Shown: in pieces, positions 18,456 to 27,143 of the stretch | Position numbering within the stretch: the stretch's first letter is position 1 | How the letters are laid out: each line of letters opens with the position of its first letter | Assembly: GCF_016918735.1 (NCBI RefSeq) | Contig: NZ_JAFFPR010000048.1 | Coordinates: forward strand, 8,474-72,473 | Direction of reading: 5' to 3' | From: Leptospira abararensis | GTDB lineage: Bacteria > Spirochaetota > Leptospiria > Leptospirales > Leptospiraceae | DNA length: 64,000 nucleotides | The notes under the pieces: model-generated | What the model saw: the letters and a program-made list of their open reading frames with translations, nothing else | Databases searched by the model: none | What the model was told of the DNA's origin: nothing | Program-made: the position numbers and the translations under genes

Positions 18456-20023
18456 TGGATTTCCTCTGTGTTAAGTAATGTTAGTTGCTCAGGATCTAGA
18501 GAATATTTCTCAAAGAAAGTACCTTTGGAAATTTCATATTGAACTATGGCAATGTTGTATGTGATAAGAGATTGTGAATGATTGGACTGGGATCTAACAT
18601 AAGCATCCATTGCATTTCGGAGTACTAGAGAGGTGCCCCTTCCATTACGAAAAGCGGACAAAGCTTTATCATAAAAAAGTCGACTTTCTTCTTTATTTTT
18701 TTTTGCCTCTAAAAAGAGTTCATAACTAACAGTTAAATTTTCTCGTTTCGATAATAAATCGGCCCTTACTTTGTTTTGAGCTTCTGCCCACTCTAACTGT
18801 GCTTGTCTTTTTTCTGATTCAGCTTTTTTGTATTCAGCTTCCGCAATCTCATTTCCTAACGGATATTCTAATTTGAACTCTGCAGTGTTCTGATTGAACC
18901 TTCCCCCAAGGATACCATAAAAATCTTGAGGAAATTGTTGGTCATAATTTTTAAAATTATATGTCCCACCTACTGAAAATTTTGGCAACAAACCGTTGTC
19001 TGCTGACTTCAGATTATCTTCAGAATTTTTAAGTTGTAAAAGTGATGCTCGCACATCATATCGTTTTTCAAGAGCGGTGAGTAGCTCTTCTTCATAATTT
19101 GAAGTGACTGCAATTTGTTCTTCAATCAGAACTGGTAAAAAAGAAAAGTTTTCCTCCGGTTCCTTTCCGAGTGAAGCAAGTAAATCTCTTCTATTTTTGT
19201 TCCTTTCTAATTCCGAATTTTTGACGGCACTCGTCGCACTAAGAACAATAGAATTCCACTGGTGGATATCACCCGTGGTATCAAACCCAAAGTTTGCTTT
19301 TTTAGAATAAATATCCCTAATTATTTTTGCGTTTCCAAGAAGGGAGGAGTTTGTTTCTAAAATTTCTTCAGACAAACTCAAATTCCAAAACTCAATGAGT
19401 GAATTTACTAAACTTTTAGATAACGAATCCAGTGTATTTAATCTTTGGATGGAAGATGACCGCCTAGCAGTCGATAATTTCAACCTATCCTGGTATCCAA
19501 AAAAGTTTTTTAAAAGATCTTGGCTGATATTGATACCCACAGTGGCAAAATGATAAGAAGGTTGTGCAAAACTTGAAAATCCACTAGAACTTTGTGTTTT
19601 ACCTGCATTCGTTTCATAACGATTATCAATTACCGCAATTCCAAAGGTGGTTCCTGTGCTAAACTTTTTATTAATTCCCGCCTGCAGGCTGTTATCCGTA
19701 ATTTTTGTTCCTTGGATGGCATACTGCGGAAGGTTGAAGTTTGTGGTATTCTTGGCTGTTCCCTTCGCCTCCGCAGTCCATGCATAGGCTCCGTTTGTTT
19801 TTTCCCAATCGTAGTTTGAGGTTTTTAACTGCAACTTTAGTGTCTGCAGGCTGACTTGGTTCTCCCAGGCCATCCTCAGAATGTCATCCATTCGAAACGT
19901 GTTGGTTTTCACCGGTTCTTTGGCGGAAAGTGGCCCTATTGCCGCGAAAACTGCGAAAAACACAGCCGCGAGGCAAATGGTGGTAGGTTTTGGTTTGTTT
20001 TCTCTCATTTGCTTTGGAAACAT
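18452..20023 (-). CDS. TolC-family outer-membrane efflux channel
   Basis: A 523-aa protein with a signal peptide (hydrophobic about 16-32, cleavage about LSA/KEP) followed by two long coiled-coil repeats typical of TolC/OEP. It would be the outer-membrane exit duct for the RND pump encoded next. AAGGATAC precedes the chosen ATG at 20023; a second ATG at 20008 is possible. It is the first gene of the operon, with a strong inverted repeat immediately upstream. Confidence 0.85.
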   Translation of the reverse strand: MFPKQMRENKPKPTTICLAAVFFAVFAAIGPLSAKEPVKTNTFRMDDILRMAWENQVSLQTLKLQLKTSNYDWEKTNGAYAWTAEAKGTAKNTTNFNLPQYAIQGTKITDNSLQAGINKKFSTGTTFGIAVIDNRYETNAGKTQSSSGFSSFAQPSYHFATVGINISQDLLKNFFGYQDRLKLSTARRSSSIQRLNTLDSLSKSLVNSLIEFWNLSLSEEILETNSSLLGNAKIIRDIYSKKANFGFDTTGDIHQWNSIVLSATSAVKNSELERNKNRRDLLASLGKEPEENFSFLPVLIEEQIAVTSNYEEELLTALEKRYDVRASLLQLKNSEDNLKSADNGLLPKFSVGGTYNFKNYDQQFPQDFYGILGGRFNQNTAEFKLEYPLGNEIAEAEYKKAESEKRQAQLEWAEAQNKVRADLLSKRENLTVSYELFLEAKKNKEESRLFYDKALSAFRNGRGTSLVLRNAMDAYVRSQSNHSQSLITYNIAIVQYEISKGTFFEKYSLDPEQLTLLNTEEIQ

Positions 20024-20025
20024 TT

Positions 20026-20061
20026 ACTGTATCCTTTGTTTCTTTAGGAAACAAATACAGT
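20026..20061 (-). promoter_or_regulatory. Inverted-repeat operator upstream of tolC
   Basis: Outer arms ACTGTAT and ATACAGT (20026-20032, 20055-20061) surround inner arms GTTTC and GAAAC (20038-20042, 20048-20052). Further TGTTTCC/GGAAACA half-sites lie on both sides. The site sits between the tolC start and its probable promoter, where a TetR repressor would act. Confidence 0.5.
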
Positions 20062-20192
20062 TTCCAATGTTTCCTGACAAGAAAAAAATACCTATCGATA
20101 CAAATTGTAATTTTGCCAGTGATTGTACGAATTTAAAGCTCTTGCGTGTGGAGGGATTTATGACAAGTGATCGAGAGAACTACAATCCAGAG

Positions 20193-20234
20193 AGGTTTTT
20201 AGAAAAGGATCTGATCCCTTTCACTAAAAAACCT
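20193..20234 (-). terminator. Hairpin terminator after the NTF2-like gene
   Basis: Outer arms AGGTTTTT and AAAAAACCT and inner arms GAAAAGGATC and GATCCCTTTC form a long stem. It lies downstream of the minus-strand gene ending at 20258 and upstream of the tolC operon. Confidence 0.5.
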
Positions 20235-20257
20235 TCTGGACTGATTTTAATTGAATC

Positions 20258-20689
20258 TTATTTCTTTTCAGCAACCACCACTGCTTTGATTAGTTTCCAT
20301 TCATTTTGGTCCAAATAAAAAGTGTACATAGATTGGAATTTCATAACCTTACTTTCCAAATCTGCTTTTACAAATCCAAATCGATCTAAAAAATCGATCG
20401 AGTGAACCCGGACATTTCTCTCCACGCCGCCGATCTTTCCCTCTTTTAGAGACTGAATATAATTTGTTTTATTGGAACTGAAAATTGAATCACTTCCTTT
20501 TATATAAACACTATCCGTATATTCCCCATGGAATTTAGATTCGACTTCAGCAACTTTCCTCTCATCAATATTCCTCATAACTGAAATAAATTCTTTTTCC
20601 AAAGAATCCCGATTTCCTTCTGCATTTGTTTGGTTTGTGATCATCATTCCTCCTAAAATCACTAAAATTCCGAATACTAAGTCTTTCAT
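20258..20689 (-). CDS. Secreted NTF2/SnoaL-like protein, MarR-linked
   Basis: About 143 aa from ATG 20689; the frame also allows TTG at 20701. A signal peptide (ending about TNAEG) precedes a domain with helix-helix-beta pattern and a final FYLDQNEWKLIKAVV strand, like NTF2-like/SnoaL folds. Function is unknown. It follows marR on the same strand but has its own copy of the MarR palindrome at 20703-20720. It is the likely target of that regulator. Confidence 0.6.
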   Translation of the reverse strand: MKDLVFGILVILGGMMITNQTNAEGNRDSLEKEFISVMRNIDERKVAEVESKFHGEYTDSVYIKGSDSIFSSNKTNYIQSLKEGKIGGVERNVRVHSIDFLDRFGFVKADLESKVMKFQSMYTFYLDQNEWKLIKAVVVAEKK

Positions 20690-20702
20690 AGACACACTCA
20701 AT

Positions 20703-20720
20703 TTGTTGCTATAGCAACAA
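20703..20720 (-). promoter_or_regulatory. MarR operator palindrome, copy 1
   Basis: TTGTTGCTATAGCAACAA is a perfect 18-bp palindrome between marR and the NTF2-like gene. It lies just after a TATATATT-type -10 region on the minus strand. An almost identical palindrome precedes marR itself. Confidence 0.65.
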
Positions 20721-20734
20721 TATATATAAAAAAA

Positions 20735-21172
20735 TCAATCCATCGATTCTTCATAAATTTGATCAATAATCCGTTTGAATGTTTTAAAATCTTGGGCCGA
20801 AAGTTTTTTAAACATTCGTTTTCGTTCTTCTGTCACTACAGCGACCATTAATTGATAGATCTCTGAACCTTTTTTAGTTGGATATACCTGATTTTTCCTT
20901 CGGTCATCTGGATCAGACTGAATTTTAATCCAACCTTTTTCCTCCATATTTCGAAGAGCCCGTGCCATAGATGGCCTATCATCAAAATCCCTTCCCAAGT
21001 CCGATTGGCTACAACCAGGTTGTTTCATCAGACGAACAAGAACAAACCACTGCTCGGGGAATAATTCCAACCCATTTGTAGAAGCCAACCTCATGAACTG
21101 ACGTCGTAAGGATCGAACTGTCCTATATATCAAATAAGCGTAGGAATTTTCTAAATCGAAAGAATCTGACAT
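20735..21172 (-). CDS. MarR-family transcriptional regulator
   Basis: A 145-aa protein with a winged helix (CSQSDLGRDFDDRPSMARAL for the HTH, SDPDDRRKNQVYPT for the wing). The DxRxK-type wing signature is intact. ATG at 21172 begins one base after a perfect palindrome and has no Shine-Dalgarno sequence, so the mRNA may be nearly leaderless. It probably represses itself and the NTF2-like gene. The inducer is unknown. Confidence 0.85.
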   Translation of the reverse strand: MSDSFDLENSYAYLIYRTVRSLRRQFMRLASTNGLELFPEQWFVLVRLMKQPGCSQSDLGRDFDDRPSMARALRNMEEKGWIKIQSDPDDRRKNQVYPTKKGSEIYQLMVAVVTEERKRMFKKLSAQDFKTFKRIIDQIYEESMD

Positions 21173-21173
21173 T

Positions 21174-21189
21174 TGTTGCTATAGCAACA
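21174..21189 (-). promoter_or_regulatory. MarR operator palindrome, copy 2, on the marR promoter
   Basis: TGTTGCTATAGCAACA is a perfect palindrome. On the minus strand a TTGACA -35 lies at 21209-21214, and a TAATGT -10 about 16 bp on overlaps the edge of the palindrome. The predicted start is about 8 nt before ATG. Confidence 0.65.
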
Positions 21190-21316
21190 TTATTTGGATT
21201 ATATTTTTTGTCAAGAGGAATTAAACATGGGAAAGTTCAAAGGAACTATCCTTCTTGACAACATTAACACCGGATGAATAGTCTAAAGGTTTACGCTAAT
21301 TTAAAGGAGCATTAAA

Positions 21317-21733
21317 ATGAATACACAAAATAAAATTTGTCTCACTCATTATGACTACGACCGACTGAAAATGATGATTTCTGATCGTACAAAAAGAAAT
21401 AAAGTGGAGACAAATGTGAAAGACCTATTGGGCGAAATAGAAAGAGCCCAAAAAGTAGACTCTCATTCAATTCCACCTAACTATGTTACTATGAACTCAG
21501 TGATTGAACTTAAAAATCTGGAGGAATTGGAATTTCAGGAATTTAGTTTAGTATTTCCGGAAGACGCAAACACCAACGAAAACAAAATTTCCGTACTAGC
21601 GCCGATAGGAACGGCTATATTAGGTTATAAAATTGGAGACGTAATCCGATGGAAATTTCCCGGTGGAGAAAACCAATTTCAAATTACCAACATCAAATAC
21701 CAACCAGAAGCCAATGGAGATTATCATTTGTAG
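21317..21733 (+). CDS. rnk: Rnk-like GreA/GreB-family protein
   Basis: A 138-aa protein with a short N-terminal helical arm and a C-terminal GreA/GreB-like FKBP fold (VFPEDANTNENKISVLAPIG, TAILGYKIGDVIRWKFPGG). This matches Rnk, a transcription-factor-like protein that binds RNA polymerase without the full Gre coiled coil. AAAGGAG precedes ATG. It is a single gene. The GCGTTAGGGAT-type repeat lies between it and the convergent next gene. Confidence 0.8.
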   Translation: MNTQNKICLTHYDYDRLKMMISDRTKRNKVETNVKDLLGEIERAQKVDSHSIPPNYVTMNSVIELKNLEELEFQEFSLVFPEDANTNENKISVLAPIGTAILGYKIGDVIRWKFPGGENQFQITNIKYQPEANGDYHL

Positions 21734-21832
21734 ATGATAAAAAACAATGTGATCCAATCGCAAGAGGGAAAATAAAATTCCTTCTTGTGTGCGTTCCCGA
21801 TCAAATGTAATATTATCATCTCATGATAAAAA

Positions 21833-21906
21833 GGGCCGGGCTCCTTCGGGGTTCGCTTCGCTCCCGTCTGCCAAATGGCAGACCAAGCCCTTCGTATCCC
21901 TAACGC
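21833..21906 (-). repeat. Dispersed hairpin repeat, copy A
   Basis: Read on the minus strand it starts GCGTTAGGGAT, has a central perfect hairpin GTCTGCCATTTGGCAGAC, and ends AGCCCGGCCC. It is GC-rich in an AT-rich context and lies four bases after the stop codon of the minus-strand gene at 21910-22275. Copies B (54308-54376) and C (27876-27935) share the ends with different centres. Confidence 0.7.
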
Positions 21907-21909
21907 TTG

Positions 21910-22275
21910 TCAAATTTCGTTCAAGACAGCCTTACATTGGTTTGAGATCGAAGCCTCATTTTGAAATAAACATTTTAAGATGCGACCACCACCAGGGATG
22001 ATCCAACGGCAGTATTCGCTTACATCTTCTTTGCAAAACCCTTGTGATTTACTTTTCATAGCATCAGATAGTGCACTTTGGCCAGCCTCACAAGCATCGG
22101 AAAGATTTTTTCCACGTTCTTTCAAACATTGTAAAATCCTCGCTTTCGTAGGTTTTACTCCCTGACAATAGGTAGCAATCTCCGGCTGACAAACATCATA
22201 AATGGATTTTGTCTCTGCAAACAAAGGTAAGTTAAAACAGAAAAAAAGAATGAGCAAGTGTGGTTTCGGCTTCAT
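21910..22275 (-). CDS. Secreted cysteine-rich GLG1-repeat-like protein
   Basis: A 121-aa protein with a signal peptide (ending about LFA/ETK) and two repeats of the pattern C-x-E...YC...GR/ARIL-CL...LS-x-C (CQPEIATYCQGV..., CKEDVSEYCRWI...). This is the spacing of the cysteine-rich GLG1-type repeat also found in bacterial exported proteins. Eight cysteines in the mature part suggest disulfides. Function is unknown. Its stop codon is immediately followed by repeat copy A. Confidence 0.7.
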   Translation of the reverse strand: MKPKPHLLILFFCFNLPLFAETKSIYDVCQPEIATYCQGVKPTKARILQCLKERGKNLSDACEAGQSALSDAMKSKSQGFCKEDVSEYCRWIIPGGGRILKCLFQNEASISNQCKAVLNEI

Positions 22276-22656
22276 ATTTGAGTATTTCCTTATTTTTAAT
22301 CATACGATGGTTTCAGAACCATTCCCGAGAGTCAATTTTCGAATCCGGGATTCTAGAAAACAAGTTCATTATATTGCAAAAATCTTCCATAGAAAGAACA
22401 AAAATACTTAATTTTATAGGTATCTCGGTAACGGGAACTTTCTCCGGCCAAAGTCCTCTCTGCATAAAACCATATTTTATAAAGTTTCCAAAAATCAATT
22501 AACAAGTATTATTTGGCGTTTTCCCCAAAAAAACAATACTCTAACCTAAAAATTGCGACAAATCCAATTAAAAAATTAAATTAAACTAACAAATGTAATG
22601 TTTATTGACTTGACTGTTATGCGACAAATACCATATTCATAAATATATAAACATCT
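22276..22656. other. Intergenic region between divergent genes, with a promoter
   Basis: This is an AT-rich 380-bp gap. TTGACT (22610-22615) and CATATT (22632-22637) with a 16-bp spacer form a plausible sigma-70 promoter for the lipoprotein at 22657. A short hairpin (ATGGTTTCAGAACCAT, near 22307-22322) lies close to the minus gene's start. No gene is seen. Confidence 0.4.
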
Positions 22657-23169
22657 ATGAATATTTTAATTAACAAATATACCTTTATTCCACTCTATCT
22701 ACTTTCGGTTCTTTATTCATGTACCCCAAAAAATTCCGACCAAGAAAAGGAAATTTTGGCATTACTTGTTTTACCTAAAACCTCGGGTACGGCTGCTAAC
22801 TCTCCCACAGGTGTCTGCAATGGATATTCTATCTATGATCTAATTACAACTCCTGTTGATTTTAGACCAACAACTGGAATTATATATATGAACGTAATTG
22901 CGAAAATAGGCTCAGTATTAACGGTAAATTCAACGACCACCCCATTGAATACGGCTGGTGGTTATTTATTCAATCCGTTTCACTATAACCAGAGACTAAC
23001 TTGTCCCATCAGTGGCTCTCCAAGTATGACGACAGTCTATAATGAAGCTCGGACTGCTACTAGAGTAACTCTGACATTTACGGTCGCTGGCACATACGGG
23101 CTTCAACTTTTTACAGGCACAAGCAGTTTGAATGCTGTCACGGATCTCAATGCCACATTTGTTGAATAA
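22657..23169 (+). CDS. Lipoprotein of unknown function
   Basis: A 170-aa protein with a signal peptide ending in lipobox LYSC. The mature part opens with EILALLVLP, like other lipoproteins here. It is rich in Thr/Ser with two later cysteines (GVCNGY, RLTCPI) and probably forms an all-beta domain. No family was recognised. The stop is three bases from the stop of the convergent glycosyltransferase gene. Confidence 0.65.
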   Translation: MNILINKYTFIPLYLLSVLYSCTPKNSDQEKEILALLVLPKTSGTAANSPTGVCNGYSIYDLITTPVDFRPTTGIIYMNVIAKIGSVLTVNSTTTPLNTAGGYLFNPFHYNQRLTCPISGSPSMTTVYNEARTATRVTLTFTVAGTYGLQLFTGTSSLNAVTDLNATFVE

Positions 23170-23172
23170 ACT

Positions 23173-23793
23173 CTATCTTTGGTAAAGAGAAAACAGGAAA
23201 GACGAGGGTAGTTTTAGAAAATATCCGAGTTTCAGCAATTGATTCAGCAAAAACTGTTTGAGGATTCCTTTCTTTTCAAATCGATGTGCAGAGGTAATGG
23301 CAAGATAGGGTAAAAGAACTGGGAATGTAGTTTTTCTAAATTTTTGACTTAGTTCTGTATCTTCAAATAAATATGCTAAGCGCAAGTCCTCTGCCCAAAG
23401 TTTTCGATCAAAAAAAATGCAATGGTCTAAATAGACAATTCCCCTCCACTTCACACGAACCACATTAGAATACCAAGAAATAGAACGTAAAAGAAAATGT
23501 TTGTTATCAAATTGATGTTGGAACCCACCCCAAATCATTTCTTTTTCTTTTTGGCAACTTAACTTGATTAGGTGGTTAATTGCCTCTTTAGGAAGTTTTG
23601 TACGAGGGTGGTGAAAAAGAATCATATCCCCCTTAGATTTGTGAAAGCCTAGATTTAGTCTCTCTGCTCGAGTCAATGCTTCCGATGTATTTACTAAAAT
23701 GATCTCGATTTCCGGATGGTTCCAAAAATCGACTAGAGAATCTTGAAATAAAGAATTTTCTCCATTATCTGTTGGGATGATAATACTTAGCAT
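23173..23793 (-). CDS. Family-2-like glycosyltransferase (TIGR04283-like)
   Basis: About 206 aa from ATG 23793, which gives the expected N-terminus MLSIIIPT; the frame is open further upstream. The GT-A start is followed by EIILVNTSEALTRAERLN and GDMILFHHPRTKLP, in the same order as the rSAM/selenodomain-associated glycosyltransferases (RA-x-x-MN, GD-x-LLFLHADT-x-LP). Here the DxD-like position reads HHPRT, lacking the acidic residues, so metal binding or activity may be altered. Substrate is unknown. Confidence 0.6.
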   Translation of the reverse strand: MLSIIIPTDNGENSLFQDSLVDFWNHPEIEIILVNTSEALTRAERLNLGFHKSKGDMILFHHPRTKLPKEAINHLIKLSCQKEKEMIWGGFQHQFDNKHFLLRSISWYSNVVRVKWRGIVYLDHCIFFDRKLWAEDLRLAYLFEDTELSQKFRKTTFPVLLPYLAITSAHRFEKKGILKQFLLNQLLKLGYFLKLPSSFLFSLYQR

Positions 23794-24084
23794 TTCACTA
23801 TTTCTGTTGGTATCTTCATATTTTGAATCACCAAAAACAAGAAAAAAACCAGGAAAGCCAACAATAAACAATTCCTTTAAAAATAAATACGTTCGATTTT
23901 ACAGTTTTCCTATATCGACCTAATAACAATTACAATTCTACCAAATAATCTAATAGAGTTCTGGTTACATTGAAACAAAGAACAAGAATATAATCTTTAA
24001 TCTTCAAACTATATTCTTAAACCAAAATATCACTCGACGAACATTCAAAACGATTTCCAATATGTCAGAGGAAGCTTCAGTTAT

Positions 24085-25287
24085 ATGTTTTTATGGAATG
24101 GTATTAAATCTATTTTTATAGAAAAAAAAGGGGAAATTGATTCTTTAAATGGACTTAGGGCACTTGCTATATTGAGTATTCTTTTTTTTCATGTTACTCC
24201 TTCTTTAGAGTTTGCGGGTTGGGGTCAAACGATAACGGCTACAGTTTTCCGTACTTTAGATTCAGGAGTTTCTCTATTTTTCGTACTGAGTGGTTATTTG
24301 ATCTCCAATGGATTAAAGGGAGAATGGAATCAAAATTCTAAACTCAATTTTAAAATGTTTTTCGTTAAACGAAGTTTGAGAATTTTCCCCGCTTATTATT
24401 TTTATCTTTTTATCACCTATTTAGTAATTACTGCTGCAATGAAAAAAACTGGAGAAATTTCACTAAATGGCCAAATAGTAGATCCCGCGGCCGCCATCAA
24501 GACAGCATATCAAAACTTCAAATATGATTTAGTGTATTTATCTGATTATTTTAGAAGCTATAACATCCATGCATGGTCACTATCTGTTGAAGAAAAATTC
24601 TACTTAATTTTTCCAATGTTTGCCGGATTCTTTTTATTTCCTATGAAAGAAAAAAGTAGATTCGCATTCCTAGTTTTCCTTTACATTCTTCCCCTTATCT
24701 TCAGAATCTATTCAACCATAAATAACGGACCAAGAATTGTTGCATTTCATGAATTTCATTTTCGCTATGATGATCTTCTTGCCGGCATATTAGTTATGGA
24801 AGTTCTAAACAAAAAAGAGTTAAAGGAAAAGTTATCAAAATATAAACATTTTATTTTAAGCATTGCTGCGTTGATGTATCTTTCAAATATTTATCTTTTG
24901 AACTCTCAATATGAGATCTATAAAAACACATTCTCATATAATATTTTTAGTATATCTTTCTCACTTTTCCTGATCGTTTCTTTATTAGATAAAAACTTCT
25001 ACTCTAGTCTTTTGGGTAACCCTATCCTTCGTCCAATCTCTCGTTTGAGTTATACCATATATTTATGGAACCAACTATTAATTCCGATAGGATTCAGTTC
25101 TCTGGCAATCTCGCTAAAAACCACTGGCATAGTCACCAATTCCCAAATGATGATCGCTATCATCCTTTTTTTTATCTCTACATTTATAGTCTGCACGATT
25201 CTATATATTTTGATCGAATATCCTTTCTTATTATGGAAATCAAAACTTACTAAAAAAAACGAAGAAATTCCTTACCTTAGAAATTGA
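24085..25287 (+). CDS. Acyltransferase 3 (OafA/YrhL type)
   Basis: A 400-aa, about 10-TM inner-membrane protein. The first helix has the family signature LNGLRALAILSILFFHV with the catalytic His, and the RSLRIFPAYYF and WSLSVEEKFYLIFP motifs follow. Such enzymes O-acetylate or otherwise acylate surface sugars such as LPS O-antigen. It is not in an O-antigen cluster here, so the target is unknown. Confidence 0.85.
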   Translation: MFLWNGIKSIFIEKKGEIDSLNGLRALAILSILFFHVTPSLEFAGWGQTITATVFRTLDSGVSLFFVLSGYLISNGLKGEWNQNSKLNFKMFFVKRSLRIFPAYYFYLFITYLVITAAMKKTGEISLNGQIVDPAAAIKTAYQNFKYDLVYLSDYFRSYNIHAWSLSVEEKFYLIFPMFAGFFLFPMKEKSRFAFLVFLYILPLIFRIYSTINNGPRIVAFHEFHFRYDDLLAGILVMEVLNKKELKEKLSKYKHFILSIAALMYLSNIYLLNSQYEIYKNTFSYNIFSISFSLFLIVSLLDKNFYSSLLGNPILRPISRLSYTIYLWNQLLIPIGFSSLAISLKTTGIVTNSQMMIAIILFFISTFIVCTILYILIEYPFLLWKSKLTKKNEEIPYLRN

Positions 25288-25320
25288 TTCAAAACAAAAC
25301 TTATAACCACTGTTCTAATT

Positions 25321-26496
25321 TCACTGAGCTGAATTTTCTAATACAATCGCTATCCCTTGCCCACCTCCGATGCAAAGAGATGCCACCCCGTATTTCAAAT
25401 TCTTCCTACGTAACTCGTAAGCCAAGGTGAGTATCACGCGAGCTCCACTAGCACCGAGCGGATGTCCAATGGCAATCGCTCCTCCATTTACATTTGTTTT
25501 TGCAGGATTTAATTTAAGTTCTCTCATCACAGCTAGCGTTTGCGAGGCATAAGCTTCATTGATTTCGAATAAATCAACATCTTCAATTTGAATACCTGTA
25601 TGTTGCAGTGCTTTCGGAATCGCAAATACGGGGCCAAGACCCATCATTTTTGGATCACAACCAACATTCGCGTATCCAACAATTTTTGCTAATGGCTTTA
25701 AATTTTTTTCTTGAGACCACCTATCAGACGCTATAAGTATAGATGCTGCTCCATCATTGATACCTGATGAATTACCAGCTGTAATACTTCCTTCTTTTAA
25801 AAATGCAGTTGGCAATGTCTTTAGTTGGTCCACACAAGAAATTCCTCGAATCAATTCATCCTTTTGAATTAGTTGACTATTTTTGCCTTTACTAGACACA
25901 GAAATGATCTCTTCAGAAAAAATGCCAGACTCTGTTGCTCTTTCTGCCCGAACTTGGGAGATCCCTGCCCATTCATCTTGGTCCATACGAGAAATTTGAA
26001 AATGTTTTGCAATATTTTCTGCCGTCATTCCCATAGTCAGATCCACATAACAATCGTTTAAACTTTGGGCTAATCGATCTTCAGCAACGGTGTTTCCATA
26101 TTTATTTCCCCACCGTACATTTTTTAAAACAAAGGGAGCATTACTCATCGACTCTGTTCCTCCAGCGAGGATCAGATTGTTTTCTCTTGAAAGAATTTTA
26201 CGTGATCCAATGATCACACTCTCCATACCAGAACCACAAAGTCTATTGACAGTAAGTGCACTAGAACTTTCTTTCAGTCCTGCCTTTAGCCCAATATGCC
26301 TTGCTAAATAGGCAGAGTCTTTATCATCTTGGATCACATTTCCATAGATCGATTCTTCTATATCTTCAGGGTTCAATCCAACTTTACGAATTGCCTCCTT
26401 TGCCGTAATCACTGCAAGTTCTGAAGAGGAATAATCTTTTAGCCCTCCTCCAAATTTTCCAAAAGGAGTCCTTGCTCCATCCAATATCACTACCAT
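25321..26496 (-). CDS. Acetyl-CoA acetyltransferase (thiolase)
   Basis: A 391-aa thiolase. The acyl-accepting Cys is C87 in NRLCGSGM, the HPLGASGAR motif carries the His, and CIGGGQG carries the second Cys. It catalyses acetoacetyl-CoA formation or cleavage; the biosynthetic or degradative direction is not decided by sequence. A strong AAAGGAGTG precedes ATG. A 24-bp near-palindrome lies just upstream and is shared with the MarR gene encoded before it on the same strand. Confidence 0.88.
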   Translation of the reverse strand: MVVILDGARTPFGKFGGGLKDYSSSELAVITAKEAIRKVGLNPEDIEESIYGNVIQDDKDSAYLARHIGLKAGLKESSSALTVNRLCGSGMESVIIGSRKILSRENNLILAGGTESMSNAPFVLKNVRWGNKYGNTVAEDRLAQSLNDCYVDLTMGMTAENIAKHFQISRMDQDEWAGISQVRAERATESGIFSEEIISVSSKGKNSQLIQKDELIRGISCVDQLKTLPTAFLKEGSITAGNSSGINDGAASILIASDRWSQEKNLKPLAKIVGYANVGCDPKMMGLGPVFAIPKALQHTGIQIEDVDLFEINEAYASQTLAVMRELKLNPAKTNVNGGAIAIGHPLGASGARVILTLAYELRRKNLKYGVASLCIGGGQGIAIVLENSAQ

Positions 26497-26507
26497 GTTT
26501 CACTCCT

Positions 26508-26531
26508 TTTATAGTGCATATACACTATAAA
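26508..26531 (-). promoter_or_regulatory. MarR-type operator upstream of the thiolase
   Basis: TTTATAGTG-CATATA-CACTATAAA is palindromic except for one central pair. It is immediately upstream of the thiolase ribosome site. A similar site (27055-27078) lies upstream of the marR gene. Confidence 0.6.
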
Positions 26532-26566
26532 TTCATCACTCTCTTAAATAATAAAATGCTTTTGCT

Positions 26567-27034
26567 TCATTCCTCCGCGGAACCTAAAAATAAGACGGGG
26601 AGATTTCGCAATTCGGCTAAAGTTTTTAGAGTTTGTTTGAATTCCGATTTTCCTAAATTTTCGGTAATTAAATCTTGTGTTTGTTTCCAAAGTTCAATTG
26701 CTTTTGCCAGCTTCGTTTCTCCCTTTTTTGTGAGGATTATACTACGGACATTTCCGATTTCTTTTTTTTCTATTTTAATCAGATCATCTCGACTTAGAAT
26801 TTCTAAACTTCTTTGTAATGTGGTTCTATCTATATCCGTGAGATTTGCAAGATCTGTGATACTCAAGTCTTTTTTATAGGCAATACCAGCAAGAACAGTA
26901 AATTGTGTGATCCTAAGTCCAGATGGCTTTAACATCGAATCATAATAACTGGTAACCAACCGACTGGTTCTACGAAGGCTCAAATTCAAACAAGATACCC
27001 CAATTTGTTTTAAATCTTCATGCGAATATTTCAC
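26567..27034 (-). CDS. MarR-family regulator of the thiolase
   Basis: A 155-aa winged-helix protein (LSITDLANLTDIDRTTLQRS for the HTH). The wing (KKEIGNVRSIILTKKG) is less acidic than the usual DxRxR. It lies 70 bp upstream of the thiolase on the same strand, and both genes are preceded by the same operator type. It is therefore probably a local, autoregulated repressor responding to a fatty-acid or CoA-related ligand (inference). Confidence 0.8.
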   Translation of the reverse strand: MKYSHEDLKQIGVSCLNLSLRRTSRLVTSYYDSMLKPSGLRITQFTVLAGIAYKKDLSITDLANLTDIDRTTLQRSLEILSRDDLIKIEKKEIGNVRSIILTKKGETKLAKAIELWKQTQDLITENLGKSEFKQTLKTLAELRNLPVLFLGSAEE

Positions 27035-27054
27035 TAACGATCCACCTAAAACAC

Positions 27055-27078
27055 AATATAGTGCATATACACCATATT
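27055..27078 (-). promoter_or_regulatory. MarR-type operator upstream of its own gene
   Basis: AATATAGTG-CATATA-CACCATATT lies 20 bp upstream of the marR start and shares the core GTGCATATACAC with 26508-26531. Confidence 0.6.
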
Positions 27079-27143
27079 GTCAATCAAAAAAGAATTTCAG
27101 GCAATCCATTTCCATTCCAAAGGATTCGCACAAACAAATTTAC

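Noticed and set aside
19881..20318. 145-aa plus-strand open frame across the tolC promoter
   Set aside because: It is antisense to the signal-peptide region of tolC and covers the operator and a terminator; no domain or ribosome site.
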